NCBI GenBank assembly: GCA_949130495.1
Contig: OX422214.1
Span: 257,862,187-257,926,186 of the forward strand
DNA: 64,000 bases
Direction: 5' to 3'
DNA from: Sambucus nigra
Taxonomy: Eukaryota > Streptophyta > Magnoliopsida > Dipsacales > Adoxaceae
Position 1 is the first letter of the stretch. Every line of letters starts with the position of its first letter. A program made the position numbers and the translations under genes. The notes below the pieces were generated by a model that was not told the origin of the DNA, did no database searches, and saw nothing but the letters and a program-made list of their open reading frames with translations. Shown here piece after piece: positions 1 through 11,619 of the stretch.

Positions 1-253
1 ACACACACCTACCCACCCCCTGCCCCCCTCCACCACCCCCTCCCCCACCACACACCACCACACACATATATACACACACATACACACACATATACACATA
101 CATACACATACATATACACACGCACACACCCCGCCCTGCCCCCACCCCGCCCCACCCTCTACCCCCACCCTGCCCCACCCCCCACACACGCACACACATA
201 CACACATATATATATACACATACACACATAAATATACACATAAACATATATAT

Positions 254-297
<44 letters not shown>
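1..297. repeat. CA/TA-rich low-complexity tract followed by a (GA)n microsatellite
   Basis: Positions 1-254 are alternating ACAC, ATAT and C-rich stretches with no open frame. Positions 255-297 are a nearly pure (AG)n run, and more GA-rich sequence continues to about 360. Nothing else is visible here. Confidence 0.9.
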
Positions 298-300
<3 letters not shown>

Positions 301-399
301 TCGACCTGAAAGTAGAGAGAGAGAGAGCAGCGTCGAGAGAGAGAGAGAGAGGGAGGGAACGACGCGGGAGGGAAAAAAGAAGGGGGAAAGGGTTTTTGC

Positions 400-617
400 T
401 GTGAACATTGTCACGGTCGTGTCAAGGTCATTGACCGTGACAAGTATTCAAAGAATTGTCACGGTCATTGACCGTGACAAGTAAATTTGTCATGGTCTTG
501 TCACGATCGTGTCAAGGTCAATGACCGTGACATAAAACGCGTGTTTTTTGTCACGGTCAATGACCTTGACAAGGCTGGCCGGCTGAAAGGTGACAATTTG
601 CCCATTTTGGTGTAGTG
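400..617. mobile_element. Terminal part of a CACTA (En/Spm) DNA transposon
   Basis: Read on the minus strand, the sequence ending at 617 begins CACTACACCAAAATGGG, the canonical plant CACTA terminus. Next to it, at 400-575, are repeated near-palindromes built on GTCACGGTCAWTGACCGTGAC. Such subterminal repeats are where the element-encoded DNA-binding protein docks in the En/Spm family. The rest of the element lies to the left, outside the window, so neither its other end nor its target duplication can be checked. The subterminal motif differs from that of the CACTA at 25004, so the two belong to different subfamilies. Confidence 0.8.
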
Positions 618-3181
618 ATTGTTCTTTGAGTTATATTTGTGTAGTCGGTTATGTTGTGGGATGTACATGTAAAGGGGCCCTTTTAAAAGTAAATTTTGAT
701 ATTTTATGTGAAAATCCTAGATTTAATTAATTACTTGTGTTGGAAAATAATAACCATGATAGGACTTGCATGTTAGGGGTGTTCATAAAACCGATTGGAC
801 CGGCAGACCGATCCGGACCAAATCGGACGCCCTCTTTTTATCCGTTTTTTATTCATCGGTCCGGTCCAAATTTTTTTTTTGGCAAACCGGTCTATCCGGT
901 CCGGTCCTCGGTCCGTCTCGTCAAATAACCGGTCTGGACCGACCCGGACCGATTACATATTAATATATATATATATATATTTAATTATATCTATACATAA
1001 AAAAATAACACTCAAATTAAAGGACAAGCTTGTCATTTTGAAAAATGAAAAAAACCCTATTACTAACACTAAACACACACACGGCAGCTCACACAGTCGA
1101 GATCGAGACTCAAGTTCTCCTCTCTCTCACAGCCTAGTGCCGACCATGAAGAACACAACCCGACCATGAAAAAGTTTAAAACAAAGCGCCGACCATGAAG
1201 AATACACGGCAACCAGCGCCGATCTGATATAAAGAAAGCAAAATCTTCGTTGCTTGAAAAGTGGCGATCAGTCTCAAGAAATGTCTTGGTCCAGGTATTA
1301 TCTCTGCTTTGCGTTGTTTAAAGATGGTTTAAATCTTCGTGAATTTGTAAAGGTAGCTTTGCTTGATAGTGTGGCTGAGATTTCATATCCAATGCTTGTG
1401 TTTGAAAGAAAAGAAGTGAAAATAAGCAGTGATGGTAAGCAGCGTTGTAGGTGAGTTGCAATCCATCAAGTGCATTCCTATTGAAACTTTGATTGAGTAA
1501 GCCCTGTTAAAAGAAAATAAGGTTTTCTATTTTGTAAAGTTACTTTGATCTTTTCTTACTCCTACCAATATATGGTCATTCTCTGTTATGTAGTAATGAA
1601 TAATGTTGCCAATATAAAACAAGTTCACTACAACGCTGCTTACCGACAAGTAAGAATAAGACCGACAAGTTTGACCGGACCGACCCTACAAAAAATCGGA
1701 CCGATTAGGCCCGAAAGACCGGTACAATCGGTCCGGTCCATAAAAATCCTAAAAACCGGATCGGACCGGACCGCGAACACCCCTATTGCATGTAGCTATT
1801 ATTCTGAAAATCACAATATTTATGTGTCCTTGATTTCCACTATTTATATTAAAATTATTCCATTTGGAAATTTAATGTTGTTGCGATTGTCGTTATAAAT
1901 TGTTCATTGTGCTACTTTATGAAAGTATTATAATTTTTTATATCTCGAGGACATTGGGTATTATAGGTAATTGATTTTCACCATTTGTTATAGTACACTT
2001 GTTAGGTATGAGACTAGTAAGGGGACCTTAGTTACGATTTATGTTAATTAGGTATGGGAGTAGATAGTGTGAGTCTATGCGGGTTATATAATTTGGAGTG
2101 GGGACTGATTTTCTATATTACACCATTGTTACGATAGCCTAGGATTGATATCTAGGTGGAGTGAAATTTGTATAATCATCCGTTACTTAGGATAGGACGA
2201 ATTTGTGTTTTGGGAACCCTCAGTTGGGACTACGGGGTATTTTGAGGATTTTCACATCGCTGTTAAGGGTGGGGGAAAATATTTGATTTAATGAGTATAA
2301 GAAATTTTGGAAATTAATATCGCAGGACTAAAACGGATATTAAAATTTGTTAAAGACGTAATGTGTCTAGGGCCGACAGTTTAAACGGTTCAGAGGACGA
2401 TTTGTGTCATGTCGTGTGTGGAACCTTGTCATATTGCGAGGATCGCAGGATAAAAACGGATTAGACGACGGACTTGACAAGGAGAAGTGTATCTTGGTAA
2501 ATTATAATTGTGGTTCTTTTAATAAAATTTAATATGGTTGTTAATGTGGGTAAATTAAAATAATATTGGTGTGACACATTTTAAAGAAACCTTGCGGGTA
2601 GTTATAAATTATTTTTGGGGATTAATAACCTTCGTAATTAAAATACTCTATTGTTATGGTCGATATATATAACACTATTGTTCGGGTTCAAGGACCCTAA
2701 TTGAGAGTAGTAGCCTGTTTTCTTGTTCGGGGCTTTGGCACTGACACATGCGTTGACTAATCTTTTTCAGGAATATTTGGAGTAGCTGCATAGAGTTTAT
2801 TGGAGACATTTTTGGAGGTGCAGCTGGAGCTATTTTATTGTTTCAATAGTTAGACTCTTTCCTATTCCGTCGTTTTTATTCTGAGACTATTTTTTAGGTT
2901 ATTGGGCATTTCGTTTCCAAAAGTTGTTTTAAGATTTCAATTGGATTTTAGTTATTTAATTATTGAGATATTTGGAGATCACATGTGATGGTTTTTTAAT
3001 CGCACTTTGGTGTTTTATCAGTTGGATGTCATTAATAATTGGGTTTGTTTAAAATAATTTATCTTGTAGATTAAAAATTTGCATGTCTCATATCTGTCAC
3101 ATGCTAAGGATGATATTTAATTTACTAACACCTATCTTAGTTTTGGTGGCGGCGGACGCCAAAATTTAGCAGGGTGTAACA
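618..3181 (-). mobile_element. Possible old LTR-type repeat, interrupted by a hAT-like element
   Basis: There is no coding sequence. On the minus strand the segment starting at 3181 reads TGTTACACCCTGC, a start typical of plant Ty3/Gypsy LTRs. The interior is AT-rich and non-coding. I could not identify the other LTR border or a target duplication, so this remains tentative. A hAT-like element occupies 774-1785. Confidence 0.3.
774..1785. mobile_element. Non-autonomous hAT-like element, 1.0 kb
   Basis: The terminal inverted repeats are TAGGGGTGTTC at 774 and its complement ending at 1785. They are flanked by an exact 8-bp target duplication TTGCATGT (766-773 and 1786-1793), the size expected for the hAT superfamily. 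Both subterminal regions are rich in ACCGGTCCGG-like motifs in opposite orientation. The interior has short open frames (e.g. 1254-1454) with no recognisable transposase, so the element must depend on a partner for mobility. Confidence 0.85.
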
Positions 3182-4706
3182 AATACTATATTAGTAATCC
3201 ACTTTGAGACTCTAGCACTCCAAAAATACTTTTTGCGATACTTTTTATGTCTTTTTAATACTTTTGATGACATTTGTGGAGTGTTAATAGAGACACCCTA
3301 AAAGTTGCATTATAATATCCTACGTAAAAAGCTTTTAATGGTTTTGGAGGGGCGTGAGACCAAGAGTTTGTCAATATTTTTCTATTTAACATTTCATCCA
3401 AACATTTTTTTGTTTAAAAAAGTTTATTACTATATTAAGCACTCACGAACATTTTTATTTTCTTATCCTAAACCCTAAAAAACATAAACCAAAATATAAA
3501 ATTAACTAAATCATAATCTACATTAAAAAACAAAACCCTATAAAAACTGAAAATCTTTCCCCCCAAAAATTATCAAAAATATAGATGATAGACTTTTTTT
3601 AACATAAAAAAATGTGGACAAATGCAATATAGTTTTATGTTAAGGACTAAATACTAATTATTCATCCTTTTTATATACCACATGGGAGTCGGGCCTAATT
3701 TTAAGTGTGAAATTAAAATTTGAGCATTTTGGAATGCCTAAATAATCTCGAGATACGAAGTGTTCATTTTTTTGCTCCTGATCGGTAATTTTTTTACTTT
3801 ATTTCACTAATATATATTTGGGCAATTTATAATTAGGTTCATTCGTAACAATTTTAAACATTTAAGGACAATTTATTATTAGGTCCACTTGTTACGCCAC
3901 CAACGTTGACTTCTACAATAAGAGAATTAATTAACCTAAGTGTTTAAAATTTATTAAAATTCCTTTAATATTTAAAATTTGTTTGTAAGGGTCCTAAGAG
4001 TACCTTCTCCTATATATTTTGGGTACTTAAGTTCTCTCTTTCTTAATGTATACCGATTGTCAATAATGTACACGATAAATTTGTAAAATATACATAACCT
4101 TTTTTTTTTTAGAAAAAATTGCAAATTGTATGTGAAATTTTATAGAGAAGGTCTATTTAAACCACATTTGTTGACTCCCTTTAAATCAAATGGGTGTGTT
4201 ACATATATATAAAACATTTTAAGAAGTAAGAAATCACGTTTTGAGGAACAAGAAGCCGCAAATGTTTGCCACGTATAATACAATGTTTATTTGGTATGAA
4301 TTGACGATATTTTAACAATTATTAAATTTTATATAGTATACACAAATTTTTATACGTGAACTAGAGTCAAAGAAAATATCGATCAAGTACTAAAATCTAA
4401 CTCTCTATATAGTATTATACATTGGTGGCAATACTTGTTTATTATCAATATTAAAGAAAGAAAAGACGATATATTTAGGCATGTAAAAATATTAATGTGA
4501 TTTGGACTTATAGTCAGGGCCAGTCTCGAGATTTTAGGGGCGCGAGGCGAACTCTTGAATTGGGGCCCAATATTTCACAAGAGATTTTTTTTTATTAATT
4601 TATAAAATGTATTTTAACAGAAAAGATGCCAACTTATTTTTTGAGAGTTGCAGCAAGTTTAAATGTTTGTCCGTTCAGTTTTCAAGAAATTATTTTTGGA
4701 CAATTG
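3182..4706. other. AT-rich intergenic DNA, nothing recognised
   Basis: I see no convincing reading frame, RNA gene or bounded element in this stretch. Near 4513-4560 a sequence beginning CAGGGCCAGTCTCGAG resembles a hAT-type end. A weakly similar inverted partner lies near 5690-5740, which could make an outer element around 4715-5642, but no target duplication was found. Confidence 0.5.
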
Positions 4707-4714
4707 AAAAATGA

Positions 4715-4813
4715 CCAGTGACGGACCCAGGATTTTCGAGTTGTGGGGGCAGAATTTTTTTACAAATGCTGGGGGCTGGAGCCCCCGAGACGAATTTTTT
4801 TGGGTTAATTAAA

Positions 4814-4844
<31 letters not shown>

Positions 4845-5642
4845 TAGTTTTATTATAGTATAATTGCCTAAATGTGAAATATTATTTCAAATTAGATTTT
4901 TAGTTACTAATTAAAATTAAAGTTTAAAACAAATTTTAGCAACAACAACTAATTTTAGAGACAAATTAAAATTTCAGTAACAAATTATTTTTTAACAACA
5001 ATAACTAATTAAAATTTAAGCATACTAATTAATTTTGGGGACAAATTGTTTTGTAGCAACAACAACAACAATTTCAGCAAATTAACAAACTCAAAAAAAT
5101 TTCAACATAAAATAATAACTAAACTAAAACTTATTTCAGTATAACAATAAAAAATTAACAACTGAAAACTAATCAAATCTATTAACAACTAACAACTAAA
5201 AAAATAACTAATGAGATGGTATATATTAGAAATTACATACTCAAACAAAGGAATGGAGGTCTTGGCTTCTCTACTTCGTGGATGAAGCGGGAAGGGTTGT
5301 TGCTCGTCGTGCGTTTTGCTCTGCTTCGGCAGCAACCAGCTGGGGAGGGAGAGGGCCGACAGGGCACAGGGGAGGGAGGGAGACAAGTGAGGGAGACTTG
5401 GGAGAGGACGGACAGACAAAGGACGGAAAAGAGAAGAAGTGAAAAATTAAAAGAGGAGGGTTCTCTCCGGAAGTTCCGTGTTTTTTAAGGTTTTAATAGT
5501 TTAGATTATTTAGATAATTGTCCGGATATTTTAAAAACTTATAAATAGGTCTAAATACTTTTTTTACAAATACTCACAGCAATTTTTCGAAAAAACCTGT
5601 GGGTGGGTCCGCTCCCATTCGGGATAGGGTAGGTCCGTCCCT
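4715..5642. mobile_element. Non-autonomous hAT-like element, 0.93 kb, upstream of ACR
   Basis: The left end reads CCAGTGACGGACC and the right end, reversed, reads AGGGACGGACC. An exact 8-bp target duplication AAAAATGA flanks it (4707-4714 and 5643-5650). The interior contains a (TA)n run at about 4818-4843 and AAC-rich sequence, with no transposase. It ends about 520 bp before the ACR start codon, so it may lie within or next to the promoter. Confidence 0.85.
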
Positions 5643-6159
5643 AAAAATGATACTATATATACACATAAAATTTTGTGACCCCTAAAATGCATCGAAAATC
5701 CGGGCTCGAGATGGCCGCCTCTCTTCCCTCCCCTCAAAACCGGCCGTGCATTTGCATATAGTGAAAATGATATTGGTGTTAACTAACGGGGCTGAAGTGA
5801 AAATGAGCCAAAAGATTGCCATTTTTGCTGAAGCACGGCGGCACATGGTTGCATCAAAGTAGTATACACAATTTGGTTTGTGAACACGTGCTGTTTATTG
5901 TGGGCAGTGAGGAAGCTGACGTGGTGATAACATGGCGGTGGACCCAGCGTTAAAACCCGACATACTCTCTCCTTGAACAAAACAAAACAAAACGGTCCCT
6001 CCACTCGACAAACCCTGATTTTTTATGTGTGTGGGAGAGAGAGAGAGATAGCTAATATAAGCTAAATCTAGCCTGAGAATTGTAACTTTGACGATGGCTG
6101 AATCCTTTATTCAACTCCTCCTATAATTCATAGGAGACAGAGGGTATCGAATTTAGAAA
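5643..6159 (+). promoter_or_regulatory. Presumed promoter and 5' untranslated region of the ACR gene
   Basis: This is the unique sequence between the hAT-like element and the ACR start codon. It contains a GA microsatellite at about 6032-6049, common in plant 5' leaders. No TATA box could be assigned with confidence. The role is inferred from position only. Confidence 0.4.
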
Positions 6160-9100
6160 ATGGGAATCTCATGGGACGACGTTGTATTGATCGAAGATGG
6201 CAAGAAACCTGGAGAACCCACGGTCGTGACGGTGAATTGCCCCGATAAGGCCGGACTCGGGTGTGACCTGTGCCGAATTGTACTCGAATTCGGGCTTTAC
6301 ATTACCCGTGGAGGTTACCATTTACATTTCATTTCTTTCTTTGTCGTGTTTTTTTCTTTCATGAAATATAAATTGATGCTTCACTTTATTGTCATATAAA
6401 TTCTGCGGTTGTGCTGGGTTATCAAATTAAGACCAAGGATTTTACGGTCTAATTTTTTTTTCAGATTGTGTACTCTTGGAGATATTAAAATTTGAAGAAA
6501 TACACACTGTCAACATAAGTAGAATTCTTGAACTTCTTTCTTTCCACATGAAATTGAAACACAGAATTCAGACGAAGGAATTGATAAAAATAAGATTATG
6601 TATTGGAGATATCAGTTTAATCATATACTCAATGGTCCCACACTTCATTTAATTTTATAAATTAAAGAGAGATTTTGCCACCTCTTTTACTGTTTTAACA
6701 CGCACAACAAGTGTGGAATGTGAAAAAGTTACTAGGATTGAAAAATTCTCTACTCTTATGTCGACAGACAGGTGGTCCACTTTATTATCCTTTTATGTTC
6801 TTTTCTTTTCTCAACCACATTTTCACTTTCTATTCAAACCTTTTTAAAAAAAACATACTAGGTATAAAAACATCACTATTTTATAAATTTATCAAAGACT
6901 GTTATCATTATTTTCAAACCTTTTTCATCTTTATAAATTTATCAATATCCTCCCCCCCCCCCAACCCACACACCCACGCACACACAAACTTAGAACAGTA
7001 ACCTTAAAGTCAAAGACTGTTATCACTATTTTAAACCCAAAGAATTAACCCTTCCTCTAGCAAAAGCACAAATTAACCTTTAACACCCACTTTCTTCACG
7101 TTTCATTGCTGTTATATATATAGACATATATATGTTTGAGCTCAATATGAATGTACATATAGTAGCTGATTCAGAGATTCAAAAAATGAAATTGCATATC
7201 CAATAGGATTTGTCTTTTTTCCTTTTTATTGTATAAGAATTTGATCCTAATAACTCCTTAATTCTCAACCCTAACTCCTCGAATCTTTTGTGTGTGTGTG
7301 TTTGTGTAAACAAGACCGGATGCCCTTCATCAATCACCAGATGTCCTCCCACCTCCACCGTAAAAGCGAAAATTTGACTACTAAAGTCTCCAAACTGTTG
7401 GCACTGTAGCCACGGTCACATTCACTGACTCCATAACTGTACCGTAACTCACCCACCACCACTATAAACCCATCATTCGAAAGCCGTATAAACCATCTTC
7501 ACACCGTTACCTAAACCAACATCTCTCTGCAATCTATGATGGGTGCACGCCCGCATACACATAATCGAGCGCAGAGGAGGAGGAGGGGAAAGAGGATTCT
7601 CAGGAATTGAGACAGAATACACGGGGGTATCTTTCATTTTAATTAAAAATCAACTGTCAGAGGATTTGGATATAGATGATTCTGTCAATTTGGGGCGTTA
7701 AAAGCATATTATTCAAAATTTTGCTACCAAATCGAAATCTGGCTAAATAGATGGGAAACATAATCCAAATCATCCTATTTAGTTTCATAAGCATGTGTGT
7801 AGGGGGGTGGGGAGACTCTCAACCCTAAAGAAGGTGAAAAAGTAAATTTCTATTAGAAAAGTATTTTGCTTCACACCACTAAAATCAATTATGTTGGCAC
7901 TGGTACATCTAATTTCCCTTCCACCATTGCCGTTGCTTTCAACTTAATACACTTCAACAAAGTAGATGGTTATGCCACTTCCATTGGCCATGTGGTCTTC
8001 CATTTTCATTTCTCTAGTACTTTCTCTTCATTTGCTCACTCATGTTCCATATTAACATATATCTTTTATGTGTGTAGATTTCTCAACCGATGGGAAATGG
8101 TGTTACATAGTATTATGGGTTGTGCCACATCCGGATTCACTGAAAGTTGACTGGGAGGGCTTGAAAAATCGGCTTTTATCTGTTTGTCCGTCATGTATGC
8201 CTTCTTTTTACTTCAATCAGCAGTCCAGCGGTTCCTCACCACCTCAAGTGTACCTGCTAAAGGTTTTTTCCCTTGACCGAAAAGGGTTATTATATGGTAA
8301 ATATCAAAAAGACATTAGCTTTCTCTGTTTTATAATTTCATCCAAGAGTGCGTCTGATTATAAAAATGAAAAAGAAAATACCTTTCAAAAAATAGAGAAT
8401 TAAGGTAAAGGTCATGTTCCTTCCTATATTTGGATTTTTAGGACAATGCTTTTCAAATTTATAAATCTAGTCCCTGTGGTACAATTGCATTTATTTGTGT
8501 GGTCCCTTTAGAGTTAGGAGTTCATTTTTTTGGGTTCGCGCCAGCGGCACCATTTTTCATGGTGTTTTAGTCATGTTTTTAGTACAGGGACTAAATTTAT
8601 AAAAGTCTTATTTTTATACACTTTGAGAATTATGAGGACCTTTTCCCAAAACCCCCTTAAAAAAATATGGAAAAAAAAAAGTTTTTTGGAAAATGTTTTG
8701 AAGCTGAAATTTTACAATCTGAAATTGTAAAGATGGTATATACTACACACTCGGGCCGGCCGCAGGAATATTAATTAAGGTGGACAAACTTTAATATTTC
8801 AATTTTATCTCAAAATTAAGGTGGGCAAAATGTTAAAGTTCTCAAATTTTGCTTTTCTTTCTTGAAAATTTTCACAGTTTATATTACTAATTATGTAAAA
8901 ACTTCGAAAGTTAAGGTGGGCAAATGCCCACCATAGTCTTCACATGCCTATGACTACAGATATGGGGTATGTTTTCCAACTTCACCTGGAAAACGGGGAG
9001 AGGTGGAAAAATAAAAGTTGAAAAATTGAACATTAAAGCTTTAGGTAGCTGTACATTCTTTAACTTGAAAAACACTTTCCGGGGAAAATATCCTCGGTCG

Positions 9101-9609
9101 TCAAACACTATCAAACGTTGGAAAACACCAAAGGTTCTCTATTTTCCATAGAAAATAATGTCTATCAAACACAACCTAAAATAATCTGCTATGGCTATTT
9201 ATTATTCTGTAGATGTTACCACTGTCCTCTCTGAGCTTGAGCTAACAATTCAAAGAGTAAAAGTGATGACAACCCCAGATGGAAAAGTCTTGGATCTCTT
9301 CTTCATTACTGATGCGATGTGAGTCTTTCTTTTAGATGTACACAAAAGATTTACATGAATAATTATGTTGCATCTTAACTGCATTATGTAAAGTTGGCTC
9401 GCCAATATAGTTTGGAGCTACTCTTTTCTTTCTGGTTTCTGAATTTTGAAACATCAAATAAATGCAAGAAAGTTTTAGGAGCATTCGTCTTCCATGTCCA
9501 TAAATCTTCATTTTACAATTTAATTGTCCAAAAATTCCTACCCTTGACTATATTGGCAGGATACCATACTTTTTTTTGGAAAAAAGTAGGATACAATGGG
9601 GATACATTG

Positions 9610-9685
<76 letters not shown>

Positions 9686-10013
9686 ATAGAAATGGCATAA
9701 ACATATTATCATTGTTTCAATAGAAAAAATTGATTTTAAAATCCCTCCATCGCAATATAAGAGTCCATTTTTTTTGGACACAATCAACGAACCAAATTCC
9801 ATAATTGTAGTGGACAAGTCTTTATCTTGAAGCGTATCCTTAAAAGCCATCGATTTTAAGTAGGGATTTAATTTGGGACGGGTATAGATGATCAAATTAT
9901 ACACCAAATAATACTTTGCCAATAAAAAACATTGTTATTTGTATAATATCGTGATCTTTTTTTTTTTTTACTTATATGTGATAATAATCATCAACCACTT
10001 TAACAAACAATCT

Positions 10014-10087
<74 letters not shown>

Positions 10088-11581
10088 GACACCCCGTCTA
10101 ATTAAATTCCGGGCGATCAATCCTGTAACAAATTAAAACAGAAGTCTCATATGGTTCATTCTTAGTATCACTGTTGAAAACCAAATTAATTACTAATAAC
10201 CTATTAGGCTGGCGTCAAAATTTTATTTAACTAATCTTTTTAATCAAACCATTCAAATGAAACATCCACACAGTTTATATATATAAAACTGAAATGAAAT
10301 AAAATAACCGAACACTCGGTTTAACATCATACAACTAAATCGAAAGGCCGCACTAAAATGCGGTAAAAGAATAAATAAATGCAATTGGGCTTTCGGCCCG
10401 AGTGTTTTACAATACCTCCTATTTAGATGACAAGAATAGAAGCGTCTACAATAAACCTGCATGCATCCACAGCTACTGCAGCACACGTCTGACTCGAAGG
10501 AATCATCATCCAGGCGTCCCTGTGTCTGGACACCTATATATATATATATATATATAACAAAAGAGAGGAAAAAATATAGAAACGGGTCAGAGCCCGAGTT
10601 TGAAAATATTTTGCAAGTGCATAAATGCCATATTTTTTTTAAAAATATATTTTATCTCATATTTAAATTGATATCGCACTCCCATGAGATATCCCTCACC
10701 TCTCTTCTAATAGTGCACACCTAACGCATATCTCCTACAACCTAGTCAAGCTACCCTGCCTAACTAACCCATTACCAAAACTTTAAAAATCCTAATTAAC
10801 CCGAGTACTAAGGCCTAAACTTCTCCCCAGTCTCAACACTGTGCCCTGTTCGTGCGTGGGGTGTCTCGCGAAGCGAAATCCAAACAAGGAACCCCCCCGA
10901 TACACTACTACTTGGCAGCGTCGATCGTCGAGATCCATTAGGCCCTCAGTACACAACGTATATATATAAACTCATATATAATAATAATATTCTTACTAAA
11001 ACTTCTTATTCATTCTTATATAAATCCGGATCTAAATCTACCGGAAAGGGAAAATACACCTTATTAGGCTTTCCATTCCACTTTATATACATAAGTTTAC
11101 TATATGATGTCATTTTCATATACAAACAATATACTATACGCATCCAGTATATAATTATACCTATTGCAAACGTAAGTATAATAACCATCTTACCGAGCTA
11201 TAACTCGAGGATGCAGTCTCTCAATCCTATCATCTTCCAGAGAATCACTCACATACCATCCTGGGTACCAGAGGTCGGACTAAATAACACCGACATGGTA
11301 AAAACCAAATCACAACATATGGGAAGCGGTCATAGTTCCTCCCCGGAAATGAGACGAAACATACCCACCATGTCTCACCCCTAATACAAATCACACAATA
11401 ATAAATGGACGCTATGACCTGGGGACTATACACGCTCCCTGCTCCTCAAGCCAGGGGCCTCACCCACATCGCGCAACTTCCCATGATAGCACTAGATGGG
11501 GTATGCTTCACATAAATATATATATATGTATATATATACATATATATATATATATATCTGTGTGTGAATGGTATATATATG

Positions 11582-11619
<38 letters not shown>

